A stretch of DNA of 42,566 nt from positions 98,077 through 140,642 of the forward strand of contig JAJYDJ010000004.1 of NCBI GenBank assembly GCA_021777565.1, read 5' to 3'. The position numbers were made by a program, and so were the translations under genes. Origin of the DNA: a bacterium. Its GTDB lineage: Bacteria > Patescibacteriota > Microgenomatia > Levybacterales > UBA12049. Below the pieces are notes generated by a model that was given only the letters and a program-made list of their open reading frames with translations, had not been told where the DNA came from and made no database searches. Of this stretch, positions 24,916 through 34,698 are shown piece by piece. Positions within the stretch are counted from its first letter, which is position 1. Each line of letters begins with the position of its first letter.

Positions 24916-26238
24916 ATGGCACTTCCATATCTCCCTATTTTATTTGAAAGTTTTTGGCGGGATGAAGCATTTTCCGTCCTGATAGCCAGACACCAACCAC
25001 TTCAGATTATTCAACTCATGATGAAGGACCAGAGTCCGCCACTATACTTTTTACTCCTTCATTACTGGATGCAATGGTTTGGCATAGGAGAGGCACCAGT
25101 GAGAATGCTTTCATATATTTTATTTCTAGGAATTCTTGTTGCGACCTTTGTATTCTCCTGGAAAATTATGAAAACCATTCCTGGGAGGTTGGTATTTTTA
25201 GGTTTGTTGTATCTTAACCCATTTTTATTGCAGTATGCTTTTGAGGCAAGACCGTATGCGCTTTTTGCCTTTACGACCATCGTCGCAGCGGCAGCATTAG
25301 GGTTTAATCAGCTTTTTATTGCTAGTATTTTTCTTGCTCTTGGCATTCTTTCCCATAACTTCGCCGTCTTTGTTACCGCAGCTATTTTTGTCTGGTTTGT
25401 CTGGACAAGATACAAGACCTGGAAAACAAGTATCAAAGATTTCTTCTTACTTTTTACTCTTCCGGCGCTGACCTTTCTGGCATGGAGTGGTGCAATCTTT
25501 CAACAAGTGGCTAGGGTCAGTGCAAGTTTCTGGATCACTGAGAAGACGAGTGCCATGTATTACTATCTGTTTACGAGTTTTACCACCGGGTCTATTTGGT
25601 TTAAGACTCATGATATTCTCCAGTTCTTCTCAGTCACTCTATTAGTTCTGGGTGCTGCACCTCTTATTATGTCCTTTATCAAGAAAGAGACCATCAGTCC
25701 ATGGACCAAACTTGCTGTCTGTATTTCTCTTATTCCAATAATTTGTACCTATATCGTGTCTCACTTCAAAACCCCAATTTATTATGATCGTTACTTGATC
25801 GCGTCACTTCCTTTTGTATTTCTTTTGATGGCTCAAGGGATTGAGAAACTTATCAAAGAGGGAAGTATCGCGTGGAAAATATTCCTGTGCCTTTTTGTCT
25901 ATGCGTATGCACTTAGTCTTCTACTGGCATATCAGGATATTCAGCAAGCTTCTACCAAACCAGCCATCAACTGGGCAGTAGGGCAGGCGCTCCAAAGAGC
26001 AAAACCTCAAGACATGATCATCTCAGAAAGTGATCTTAACTTCCTTGAGACCAAATGGTACACACTCAACAACCCGTTACATATCAAAGCTCATATTGTC
26101 TCTCCATCAGGCACCATACCATACTATATTGGGGCTGCAGCCATAGAGCCAGGAGACGTGATCAAGTCTATCCCACCACACACCACCGTTTGGGTTATTC
26201 AACAAAATGGCGGCTACCACAAGGAAGTAACGAAGTAA
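24916..26238 (+). CDS. Polytopic membrane glycosyltransferase (GT39/GT83/PMT-like)
   Basis: FWRDEAFSVLIARHQPLQIIQLMMKDQSPPLYFLLLHYWMQWFG..PVRMLSYILF, multiple TMs. Confidence 0.82.
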   Translation: MALPYLPILFESFWRDEAFSVLIARHQPLQIIQLMMKDQSPPLYFLLLHYWMQWFGIGEAPVRMLSYILFLGILVATFVFSWKIMKTIPGRLVFLGLLYLNPFLLQYAFEARPYALFAFTTIVAAAALGFNQLFIASIFLALGILSHNFAVFVTAAIFVWFVWTRYKTWKTSIKDFFLLFTLPALTFLAWSGAIFQQVARVSASFWITEKTSAMYYYLFTSFTTGSIWFKTHDILQFFSVTLLVLGAAPLIMSFIKKETISPWTKLAVCISLIPIICTYIVSHFKTPIYYDRYLIASLPFVFLLMAQGIEKLIKEGSIAWKIFLCLFVYAYALSLLLAYQDIQQASTKPAINWAVGQALQRAKPQDMIISESDLNFLETKWYTLNNPLHIKAHIVSPSGTIPYYIGAAAIEPGDVIKSIPPHTTVWVIQQNGGYHKEVTK

Positions 26239-26247
26239 AAGACTCTT

Positions 26248-26625
26248 TTAGTCTTTCTCTGCAATCATACTCATCTCAATTTTTGCACCAAGAGGAAGTT
26301 CCTTAACGCACACTGCTTCTCTAGCAGGGTAGGGAGCGGAGAAATAACTGCCATAGATGCGATTTATTTCACCATACAATGACATGTCAGTCATATAAAT
26401 AGTAGCTTTTACAACATGCGAGAATGATGATCCTGCAGCAGATAAAATCTCACTAAGATTATCCATAATCTGTCTCACTTGTTCCTCAGTAGTGCCTTCA
26501 AGCAGCTTACCATCAGGGGTCAGGTAGATGACTCCTTGAGTAAAAACCAAGTTGCCAGTTACTATTGCTTGTGAATGGGGACTCATACCAGGAAGAGGTG
26601 CTTTGCTAGTTTCAACCTTATGCAT
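26248..26625 (-). CDS. RidA (YjgF/YER057c/UK114) family protein
   Basis: PHSQAIVTGNLVFTQGVIYLTPDGKLLEGTTEEQVRQIMDNLSEIL..VVKATIYMTDM..YPAREAVCVKELPLGAKIEMSMIA. Confidence 0.93.
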   Translation of the reverse strand: MHKVETSKAPLPGMSPHSQAIVTGNLVFTQGVIYLTPDGKLLEGTTEEQVRQIMDNLSEILSAAGSSFSHVVKATIYMTDMSLYGEINRIYGSYFSAPYPAREAVCVKELPLGAKIEMSMIAEKD

Positions 26626-27476
26626 TATTTCTTCAGTTCTGCATCGATAGCAGCCTTGAATGCGTCATATGGCTGAGCACCTACGAGTGGTGTGCCATTG
26701 ATAAAGAAGGTTGGTGTACCAGACACTCCTGCTTTTTGACCATCTTGATAGTCTGTCTGTGAGCGAGCATCGTCAGACTTGTTACTCAGACAGTTACTGA
26801 ACTGTGTACCATCCATACCCAGACTCGTTGCTGCTGCGGTCAGCTTATCAGTGGCATACAGAGATGTATCTGTCTCTGCTGGCTGATTCTGATACAACCA
26901 ATCATGCATTGCCCAGAATTTGTTCTGATCTTGGGCACACTCAGCGGCATCAGCTGCCACATTGGAAGCTGGGCCAAGGAATGGGAATTGGCGGAAGTAG
27001 AATGCGATCTTGCCAGTGTCAATATAATCTTTCTTGAGCTGTGGGTAGGTGTTGGTTGCAAATTGTTCACAGAATGGGCAACGGAAATCAGCAAATTCGA
27101 TAACAACAACTTTTGCATTGGCATTACCAAGTGCTGGGAAATGACCATTTGTCACATTTTGTTTTTGTGCAGGTGCTTGCTGACCAGCTGCTTGTGGATT
27201 TTGCCCAACGACTGATGGCTGTTGTGCTGCTTGCTGCGCTGTTGGCGCACCACCGTTTTGCATGTACTGGATTTGTGCACTCATGCGACCCAAGAAGAAG
27301 GCACCGACGATCATCCCAATAACCAAAAGTGGTGTGTAGTCAAAACTTTGTGGGAGCTTGAGTTTAGGGAAAGAAAAGCGCTTTTTGGTGACAACACTTA
27401 CTTCTTCTGGAAGAGTCTCTGCAACTGTTTCTTTTACTGGAGATTTTTTTCTCGCTGGCATAGATGTATGTAGCAT
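26625..27476 (-). CDS. DsbA/BdbD-like membrane-anchored thiol-disulfide oxidoreductase
   Basis: N-terminal TM; VVVIEFADFRCPFCEQFATNTYPQLKKDY (CPFC), GVSGTPTFFINGTPLVGAQPYDAFKAAID. Confidence 0.93.
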   Translation of the reverse strand: MLHTSMPARKKSPVKETVAETLPEEVSVVTKKRFSFPKLKLPQSFDYTPLLVIGMIVGAFFLGRMSAQIQYMQNGGAPTAQQAAQQPSVVGQNPQAAGQQAPAQKQNVTNGHFPALGNANAKVVVIEFADFRCPFCEQFATNTYPQLKKDYIDTGKIAFYFRQFPFLGPASNVAADAAECAQDQNKFWAMHDWLYQNQPAETDTSLYATDKLTAAATSLGMDGTQFSNCLSNKSDDARSQTDYQDGQKAGVSGTPTFFINGTPLVGAQPYDAFKAAIDAELKK

Positions 27477-27606
27477 AACAGTATTTTTTTCAAACTGTCA
27501 ACTGCATCAAAATCGTACGAGTGGAAGCTGACTGTTTGCTGAATGGTATGTATTGAAAAACTACCAGAGTTGCATGAAAATATCTTATAATATATAATCC
27601 GGTGAC

Positions 27607-28701
27607 ATGATAGAAGCCCCAATATTCTCATTGAACTTGGGACCTCATAACCGTACAGAATCTAGAGCACAAGATAACGATACGCTTCAACAGGTCATCA
27701 TGAACGTTGCCACCGGACGATATAGGCTTGGAATAGTTCGAGATGGAGAACTAGTACAACAAGTACGAGTCGGCCTTGGCGTCACGATCCCAGCAAATGA
27801 AGCAGGCTTAGAAGAAGTTCCATACGGCCTCACATCTTTACAATTTCCACTCCAGAGAGATGGGGAACGTCTGGCTTTAATGGTTGATCTTGGCATAGCC
27901 GAAGCAGCTCTCCAGATGTACATCTCTGAAAGATATACGACCCAATATGGAGTAAGAGAATTATCATTCTATGATCAGGAGCTTCTACTCAAAACTTTTG
28001 CAATCATTGATTTAGCTCTCCAACATAGCCTTTTTGTCGACACGCAAGGTGATACGCCTGTCAGACTCTCGCTCAAGCGTACCAGACTTACTGACTCACT
28101 GCGCAGAGAGCTTGAAAAAACTATTGCAGAGATACGACCTGATTTTTTAACGAACCCGATATCACATGTGAGATGGCTTACCGCACATTTCCCACGATCA
28201 AATACGGTTATTGGTTCAACAACCGGAGATGAAGACAGGGATAGGCAAGTCAATCCTGCGATCGCTGACGCCTTAAAAAGCAGTGACCATGTCAGTGGCA
28301 GGGACCAACTCCATCGTACCCTTGCTCTCATTCGTGCAGACTCTGCCAGAAGGCAAGCAGACCTACGTGAGAGAGAATTGCATGCACCAGCAAGTTTGGA
28401 TGAAGAAGACGAGGATGGGCTTAGCCTACATGGGGTAATTGCCTATACCGCGCCTACTCAACCAGTAAATGACGAACAAGTAAGAGAACAACTTATCGGG
28501 TATGGTCTCGATCAGTTCCACGTTAATCTGATACTTGACCACTATCTTGATGGTCTTACCTATCAAGAGCTCGACGGTAGATATGGTCTCAAAAAAGGCC
28601 AGGCATCAGCCATGGTTCGGGCACTTATCAAAGACCAGACCTTTATGACCCAGCTCCACGCCTATATCGCAAGCCGCGTAGACCTGAGAAGAACAAGCTA
28701 A
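27607..28701 (+). CDS. Hypothetical protein with C-terminal HTH-like region
   Basis: 364 aa; C-terminal LILDHYLDGLTYQELDGRYGLKKGQASAMVRALIK resembles sigma-region-4-like HTH. Confidence 0.6.
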   Translation: MIEAPIFSLNLGPHNRTESRAQDNDTLQQVIMNVATGRYRLGIVRDGELVQQVRVGLGVTIPANEAGLEEVPYGLTSLQFPLQRDGERLALMVDLGIAEAALQMYISERYTTQYGVRELSFYDQELLLKTFAIIDLALQHSLFVDTQGDTPVRLSLKRTRLTDSLRRELEKTIAEIRPDFLTNPISHVRWLTAHFPRSNTVIGSTTGDEDRDRQVNPAIADALKSSDHVSGRDQLHRTLALIRADSARRQADLRERELHAPASLDEEDEDGLSLHGVIAYTAPTQPVNDEQVREQLIGYGLDQFHVNLILDHYLDGLTYQELDGRYGLKKGQASAMVRALIKDQTFMTQLHAYIASRVDLRRTS

Positions 28702-28740
28702 ACTGTTGTTAATATCACAAGGAACCGGTAAAATACCTTC

Positions 28741-29607
28741 ATGTGGCTTATTTTATCCTTTATTAACGCTGCGATGACCGGGTTGCAAAACGCATACTTT
28801 AAAAAACGTGACGTGCAAATTTCACCGATACTAATGGCCTGGAGTGTTTTAGTTGTCTCTTCAATTCTTTTCTCGCCACTCTTTCTTCTTGGCATCCCTC
28901 ATTTAAATCATACTTTTTGGGTTGCCGTATTTTGGCGATTAATTATCGACTCACTCGCATTTACTCTCTATATTAAAGGCGTACAGATGTCTCCACTTTC
29001 ACTCACTGCACCTATGCTCTCACTCACAACTCTTTTTGTACTCATTACGCAATTCCTCATTGATCATCTAGTGCCGACACCAATCGGTGTGGTAGGAGTA
29101 ATCGTCATCGTTATAGGAATATACATACTCCACTTTGACCATGACACAAAGCATATTCTTTCGCCATTCAAGGCAATCATCAGAGAGAGGGGAGTACTTA
29201 TTGTCAGTATTGCAGCAATTTTGTGGAGTTTTGTTGTGGCGTTTCAAAAGCTTGGCGTTGATAACTCAAATCCATATTTCTACACTGCGTTTTTTCAACT
29301 CTTTTGGGCTATATGCTTTACCCCAGTTGCTATCTTTACTCACAGAAAAGAATTTTTAAGCATTTTAAATTTTAAAATGGCAAAAAAACTTTTCCCAGCA
29401 GGAGCATTTGATGCAATGCAAGTTTTTCCACAATATGTTGCCTATGCACTGGCATTACCCGTATACGTAAACGCAGTAGGAAACACACAAATTTTATTCT
29501 CTTCAATCTTTGGATGGTTCTTTTATAAAGAGAAACTTGAAAAACATATCATTCCAACAATCTTGATCGTCATAGGAGTCGTTCTCGTAACAATTGCCCA
29601 AAAGTAA
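28741..29607 (+). CDS. EamA/DMT-superfamily transporter
   Basis: About ten TMs in two halves; LLGIPHLNHTFWVAVFWRLIIDSLAFTLYIKGVQMSPLSLTAPMLSLTTLFVLITQFLI; NTQILFSSIFGWFFYKEKL. Confidence 0.82.
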   Translation: MWLILSFINAAMTGLQNAYFKKRDVQISPILMAWSVLVVSSILFSPLFLLGIPHLNHTFWVAVFWRLIIDSLAFTLYIKGVQMSPLSLTAPMLSLTTLFVLITQFLIDHLVPTPIGVVGVIVIVIGIYILHFDHDTKHILSPFKAIIRERGVLIVSIAAILWSFVVAFQKLGVDNSNPYFYTAFFQLFWAICFTPVAIFTHRKEFLSILNFKMAKKLFPAGAFDAMQVFPQYVAYALALPVYVNAVGNTQILFSSIFGWFFYKEKLEKHIIPTILIVIGVVLVTIAQK

Positions 29608-29666
29608 TACTACTTCTTATACATATTGATAACACTCTCCAAATCTCGTAAACTACAGGACACAAT

Positions 29667-30371
29667 ATGGCGACTGAAACAGAGCAAATAGTCGAATCAG
29701 AGGGAGAGGTATTCGCAGAAGGATATAGTGGAGAGGTGCGTCGTGCTCCTCAAGCACCCGGATACTGCTATAAAGTCCCGAAACTACAAGGAACTCCTGC
29801 TCGCGAGATGATAAATCAAGAGAAAGCCACGCATGATCTCTTAGTATCATTAGGAGTTTCTACAATTCCTGAGTACGAGATTGAGGAATTTCGTTATGTA
29901 AATGCACGAGGAAGGCTAGCCATTGGAGTCAGGGCACGTATGACCGATCTTTCCCAGGGTGGAAGAAATCTGGTCTGCTCTCTTCCTGATCTTGTGCAGC
30001 TTAAACAAGCAGATGTGAGACTCTACGCTGATCTCGCAGCAATAACCCGCACGCGACCAGTCTATAACGCACCAGAATTCTTTGCGCAACTGGGCGAGAT
30101 TATTCGCCTCACTCGTCAGGCTGGTATTACTGTAAGTACCGGATTCATGCTGGTGGCGACTCATGAGGGAAGGCTGAGCACCGTAGTGGGAGATTATGAG
30201 GATGGGGTAAACCTTCATGCCACTGCATGGGGAATCGAGCAAGGATGGTATTCATCGGTGGAACGATATACTATGCAGGTTATCGAGCTTTTCCCACAGA
30301 TGAGAGAGCAGGGGATGCACTTTATTCAGGAAATGATGGAAGAGATGAAGAGATCTATTGCACAAAAATAA
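29667..30371 (+). CDS. Hypothetical protein with protein-kinase-like N-lobe
   Basis: FAEGYSGEVRRAPQAPGYCYKVPKLQG.. EMINQEKATHDLL resembles Gly-rich loop, Lys and alpha-C Glu. Confidence 0.5.
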   Translation: MATETEQIVESEGEVFAEGYSGEVRRAPQAPGYCYKVPKLQGTPAREMINQEKATHDLLVSLGVSTIPEYEIEEFRYVNARGRLAIGVRARMTDLSQGGRNLVCSLPDLVQLKQADVRLYADLAAITRTRPVYNAPEFFAQLGEIIRLTRQAGITVSTGFMLVATHEGRLSTVVGDYEDGVNLHATAWGIEQGWYSSVERYTMQVIELFPQMREQGMHFIQEMMEEMKRSIAQK

Positions 30372-30374
30372 TCC

Positions 30375-30986
30375 TTACAATGGCCTGAGAATTCTACTTA
30401 CTTGATCCATAGGCGTCCCTATCGAGAGGTTTGCAACGGGTATTTCAAACCAAAATTGTGCGCCATTTCCAGGTCCTTTGTTCTCAAATCCAAATACTGC
30501 GTCAAATTGTTCACCAGCTCTTCCTGCTGTTGCCAAAGCTTGACCAGCGCCTCCCAAGTGAGCATCTGATTTTGTTGACATAATACCGGCATGAAACAAA
30601 GCTGCGGTTTGAGACTCGTCAAGTCCGATGCCATTATCTTCCATAATAAATCTCAACTTGCCATCATGGAAGAGTATACGGATCCCAACAACCCCATCAA
30701 AATCTCCTAATGCCTGCTTTTTTGATCGTATACTGTCAGCACTGTTTGCAAAATAGGCAAGACCAGTGTTGATAATAAAGCTGGCAGCATCATATGAGAC
30801 ATCTCGAATAAGACCTTGATCAATAAGAGCTGATCTCACTGTATCTGTAATAGCACCTCTGTGGTGACGAAAAGCGGTAGTGGGTTCTGTGTACCAAGGT
30901 TCATCAATCGGTATTTGAAGTGCATAGAGTGTGGTTTCATCTTCTGGAGAATGTTCAATGTGTATGGATTGTTCCCATTCGTACAT
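30375..30986 (-). CDS. Stand-alone GHKL (HATPase_c) ATPase-like protein
   Basis: ASFIINTGLAYFANSADSI, LRFIMEDNGIGLDESQTAALFHAG, SDAHLGGAGQALATAGRAGEQF (N, G1 and G2-like boxes). Confidence 0.7.
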   Translation of the reverse strand: MYEWEQSIHIEHSPEDETTLYALQIPIDEPWYTEPTTAFRHHRGAITDTVRSALIDQGLIRDVSYDAASFIINTGLAYFANSADSIRSKKQALGDFDGVVGIRILFHDGKLRFIMEDNGIGLDESQTAALFHAGIMSTKSDAHLGGAGQALATAGRAGEQFDAVFGFENKGPGNGAQFWFEIPVANLSIGTPMDQVSRILRPL

Positions 30987-31089
30987 ATTATGGAGAGTAA
31001 TGCGAGAATGAGTTGCGAGTTTTTTGTTTTTTTTGAGACAAATACCACTTTCGTGGAGAGAGTGGGTACTGTGGGGGGGCTAAACTAAC

Positions 31090-31335
31090 TTACTTCAGAG
31101 GGCCAGCAGTCGCTGCCATGATGATCCCGACGACGAACGCTAAGACGAGAAAGAGTGAACCTCCTCCCTTGAGAAACTTTAACCGTTTCCACAGAGAGAG
31201 TAGGAAGCACCCACCGCTCAGGCCGACACAGACGAACCAGATGATCAGTAACACCGTCATGTTTCTGCTCCTTTCTCCCCCCCACAGAGCCACCGCCCAA
31301 ATTACTTTAGACTGTCGCTCTGTGAGAGAGAGCAC
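31090..31335 (-). CDS. Small membrane protein (two TMs), start uncertain
   Basis: MTVLLIIWFVCVGLSGGCFLLSLWKRLKFLKGGGSLFLVLAFVVGIIMAATAGPLK; internal Met likely the true start. Confidence 0.45.
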   Translation of the reverse strand: MLSLTERQSKVIWAVALWGGERSRNMTVLLIIWFVCVGLSGGCFLLSLWKRLKFLKGGGSLFLVLAFVVGIIMAATAGPLK

Positions 31336-31516
31336 TATACCGATTCTCTACTCGCAACTTATTAAGGTACATTGAGATCAAATTCCTTGCATGTAAGGAA
31401 CGATCCGAGAATATGAGACAGTCGTCTTATATTCGACATCATAGTAGTACAAATCTGAGAAATTGTCAAGCCTATAATATAAAATAGCGAGGAAATGAGG
31501 CTAAGAAGTGACTGTG

Positions 31517-31589
31517 TCGGGGGTAAAGGACTCGAACCTTCGACCTCACGGTCCCAAACCGCGCGCTCTACCAACTGAGCTAACCCCCG
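31517..31589 (-). tRNA. tRNA-Pro(TGG)
   Basis: Minus strand CGGGGGT-TA-GCTC..GAGC-G-CGCGG-TTTGGGA-CCGTG-AGGTC-GAAGG-TTCGAGT-CCTTT-ACCCCCG-A. Confidence 0.92.
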
Positions 31590-31982
31590 TAAGAAACCTA
31601 CGGCTAAGTATACCAGATTCTTGGCCAAATCAAAATGTGCACCATCAGGGATTATGTTTTACCCTCTCTGATTTCTAAAATAGATTTTAACGAAAAAGTG
31701 CACTTTTTCTGCTATCTTTCAGTTCAAGAAAAAGGGGAAGACAAACAACATCCTCAATCTCTTTTGAACATAGACCAGTAACCAGATTTAGCAACCTCTA
31801 TTTTATGCTATGATGCTACTTTCTACAAACAGTTTGTAAATGATTGCAGCATTGCTAATTACAACATCTTTTCTAGATGAATAAAAAGTACTCTTTGAAT
31901 CCATCCTTTGAACTCTGTATTTGCTATATTTTTCAAACAAAATTATACGCGTTCTTTCTGTAAGAAAGATATCTCTAGTGAA

Positions 31983-33746
31983 TCACTCTTGTTCTTCAAA
32001 AAAATCTCCTGGCTGAAAACTTGGGACGAGCGGATTCCCTGTAAAAACATTATTTTTCAATCCACTAGAACCTCCAGTAAAAGATGTATTCCCAATCATC
32101 CTCTGCAATACATTGTTTGTCATAATTTCCAATGCTTTTGATTCAGGAGTATTTTTTGTGACTCTAAAGTTAGTAAGCGCTGTTGACCAATTCATTGCGC
32201 CTGCATTAAATATAATATTTCCTGTTGGCAGTATATCGATAATAGCATTGGTTGTAAAAACTTTATTTCCATAGCCTATAAATGGTGAGTCACCAATAAT
32301 CGTTATTTTATCTTCTGGACTAATGTTTATATCATCAACAAATGTATCTGCTTCAACTCCTAGTATGCTTGGGATTTTATCTCCATCTTGCAAACCAGTT
32401 CCGTTATATATCCAATTAGAGGCGTTTTTTACAACGAAGTCTTGTTGTAGAGAAGTATTGCCTGTACCATAAATCCACTCTTCTTTAATTGTTTTATTTT
32501 CAGGATTATTAACTGGGGTTGCTCTCCATTGAGTTGTAGTTAGATATTGTAACGGGTTAGATGCAACATCATATGGATCGTATGGAGTAGGATTAATCGC
32601 GTCCTTGTATTCAACAATATATCTGTTTTGTTGGTTATTGGAATCAGGTAAATTTCTTATTTGCCAATACATACTATTGCCTCCAAAGAATCCGACGTTT
32701 AGTCCCTTTGCTATTCCTAGGTCAAGCTTATTTCTTTCAGAAAGCGACCAATATTCATCGTGTCCCATGGAAATAAAACCTTTATAGTTAGTTAAATTTG
32801 TTTGCCCTAACGCCACTGCATTATTAGTTGTGTATGTCACATCGTAGCCTTGTTGTTCAAGGAATCGTGCCATTGGATAACCCCAATTAAACAGAAATCC
32901 TACACCTCCTCGCACGGTATACGGTCTATTATACGAGGCTATAAATGCCCAGTAGGGATTGGTGGAGCATTTTCCCGTTGATGGACATAAACGATAATTA
33001 ATATATAGAGACGTTCCCCCCCAGTAATTATATGCCTGATCTGTATTAAATGGATACTGAAGTACTAAGTCTGCTTTTCGAGAGTCATCTCTTACTATGA
33101 AAGGAGCTTCCCATTGATACCCGTGATGGGTCTCTGTAACCTTTACAAGGTAAATTCCACTGAGAAGTGTATTTGTTGGTATTGCCAATGGATTTCTCCA
33201 ATTTGCATCACTTATATACGTCTCATTCCCTTTGCTATCTTTCAAACTTGTAATAAATTGACATGTGCCTCCAGTTGGGCAAATAGGATATGCTGCATTT
33301 TCAGATTGATCATAATATCCTTGCTGTAAAGCTGTTCTATAGGTACTACGCCACTCAAATCGTCCTCCTTTTCCACCATAATATCCCAAACGATAGAGCG
33401 AGTATGTGTATCTATCATTTGGTTCTTTTACACTCACATATAAAAGTTCATGTTCACCCTTATTAACACTATCTTTTCCTACGTATGCCTGAATCTCGCC
33501 GTGAGGAGCAACATTTGTCATTTGCCAATCAGTTGTACCTGGAAGTGCATTCTCTAACTGTATTAAGTTTTGTGATGTCCTCACCCCCAAAACATTTCCG
33601 ACCAATCCACTTGATGAAAAGAAGTTTAAAATATAGATTCTCTCGCAAGTGATAAATACGATCAATATAATAAGCAAAGCCAAGATAAGATACTTAATAT
33701 TGTATGTTTTGATATTAAGCTTTTGTTTCTTTTTCTTTCTTCCCAT
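31983..33746 (-). CDS. Membrane-anchored N,N-dimethylformamidase beta-subunit-like domain protein
   Basis: N-terminal TM; YSLYRLGYYGGKGGR, GIYLVKVTETHHGYQWEAPFIVRDDSRKADLVLQYPFNTDQAYNYWGGTSLY, GFLFNWGYPMARFLEQQGYDVTYTTN, KGFISMGHDEYWSLSERNKLD, GGNSMYWQIR. Confidence 0.82.
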   Translation of the reverse strand: MGRKKKKQKLNIKTYNIKYLILALLIILIVFITCERIYILNFFSSSGLVGNVLGVRTSQNLIQLENALPGTTDWQMTNVAPHGEIQAYVGKDSVNKGEHELLYVSVKEPNDRYTYSLYRLGYYGGKGGRFEWRSTYRTALQQGYYDQSENAAYPICPTGGTCQFITSLKDSKGNETYISDANWRNPLAIPTNTLLSGIYLVKVTETHHGYQWEAPFIVRDDSRKADLVLQYPFNTDQAYNYWGGTSLYINYRLCPSTGKCSTNPYWAFIASYNRPYTVRGGVGFLFNWGYPMARFLEQQGYDVTYTTNNAVALGQTNLTNYKGFISMGHDEYWSLSERNKLDLGIAKGLNVGFFGGNSMYWQIRNLPDSNNQQNRYIVEYKDAINPTPYDPYDVASNPLQYLTTTQWRATPVNNPENKTIKEEWIYGTGNTSLQQDFVVKNASNWIYNGTGLQDGDKIPSILGVEADTFVDDINISPEDKITIIGDSPFIGYGNKVFTTNAIIDILPTGNIIFNAGAMNWSTALTNFRVTKNTPESKALEIMTNNVLQRMIGNTSFTGGSSGLKNNVFTGNPLVPSFQPGDFFEEQE

Positions 33747-34007
33747 ATATTCATTATATGGGTCATTATCTTTTTTTCAATAGTTCTTATTTTGAGAAAT
33801 GGGAACTCAGAAGAAAAATGAATCATCTTCAGCTCAGTCGGCTCGAAACTGATCTTACTAGATCAAAATTACACTTCCAGATTCGATGTTTGTTTTCAAT
33901 ATAAAAATTGGGGCAAAACGTACGGAAGATGAATTGAACAAGATCGAACCCAGAAACTGATTATCAAATCTATCCAATCTAAAAAATTATTAAAAAATTC
34001 TGTATGG

Positions 34008-34090
34008 TGCCGCGGGGGGGACTCGAACCCCCACGCCGGTAAAGGCAAGGGCTCTTAAGGCCCCCGTGTCTACCATTTCACCACCGCGGC
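34008..34090 (-). tRNA. tRNA-Leu(TAA)
   Basis: Minus strand GCCGCGG-TG-..-GGGGC-CTTAAGA-GCCCT-long variable arm (TGCCTTTACCGGCG)-TGGGGGTTCGAGTCCCCC-CCGCGGC-A; class II. Confidence 0.92.
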
Positions 34091-34161
34091 GTACTTGTAT
34101 TTTACCTGTATCTGCCTCATTCTTCAACTTATCCTTCTTATATTGACAGGCATCCCATAAT

Positions 34162-34695
34162 ATGGTACTTTACAGACATCCTATGAACACGCGAAAACAA
34201 CTCATTGTATCCATGCTCACACTAGCCTGTGTATTCACAGCCGCCACCGTACTTCCAGGGTCTGCTTTGGCCAACGATGAGCATCACACCAATCAAAATT
34301 GTGGCAATAACAACGAAAATAGCAACTGCAATACGAACAATAACAACAACTCAAGCTCATCCAACAGTTCTAGTTCATCCTCAAGTTCTAGTTCTTCATC
34401 CAGTTCAAGTAACTCCTATAGTTATGTCAATAACAGTGGCAACAACACAGTCGACGGCAGTGGGAATAGTAATAACTCAAATACCTTTAATCCAACTATT
34501 GATGTCACTAGTAACAATACCAATACCGTTACGGTTCCATCCCAAGTAGTCTATGGTTCTTATGCAGGCAATGTCCAAGTACAACCAGCTGCACAGGCAA
34601 CCTCACTTCCTAAGACTGGGCCTGAAGATTTAGGATTTCTTGTTACGATGATCCCATTTGGCGCATTTATTAAGCGCTTTACCAAACTTGCCTAA
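34162..34695 (+). CDS. Secreted Ser/Asn-rich surface protein with C-terminal LPKTG sorting-like signal; likely start 34183
   Basis: Signal peptide MNTRKQLIVSMLTLACVFTAATVLPGSALA, poly-Ser/Asn stalk, LPKTGPEDLGFLVTMIPFGAFIKRFTKLA. Confidence 0.8.
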   Translation: MVLYRHPMNTRKQLIVSMLTLACVFTAATVLPGSALANDEHHTNQNCGNNNENSNCNTNNNNNSSSSNSSSSSSSSSSSSSSSNSYSYVNNSGNNTVDGSGNSNNSNTFNPTIDVTSNNTNTVTVPSQVVYGSYAGNVQVQPAAQATSLPKTGPEDLGFLVTMIPFGAFIKRFTKLA

Positions 34696-34698
34696 CGG

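Noticed and set aside
26804-27473. Several plus- and minus-strand ORFs overlapping the DsbA-like gene
   Set aside because: They lie in alternate frames of a strongly supported DsbA-like CDS; compositions are shadow-like, no motifs.
31085-31375. Competing ORFs 31085-31300 (-) and 31118-31375 (+)
   Set aside because: Mutually overlapping; only the 31090-31335 frame gives plausible TM segments.
31362-31628. 88-aa minus ORF across tRNA-Pro
   Set aside because: It is a translation of the tRNA gene (GLAQLVERAVWDREVEGSSPLPPT), a known annotation artefact.
34330-34420. CRISPR-like or microsatellite reading of the repetitive Ser/Asn stretch
   Set aside because: No regular repeat/spacer structure; degenerate Ser codons in one open frame. 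No CRISPR array seen elsewhere either.
34229-34549. 106-aa ORF in alternate frame of the Ser/Asn-rich protein
   Set aside because: Frame shadow of the low-complexity repeat; the LPKTG frame has signal peptide and sorting signal.
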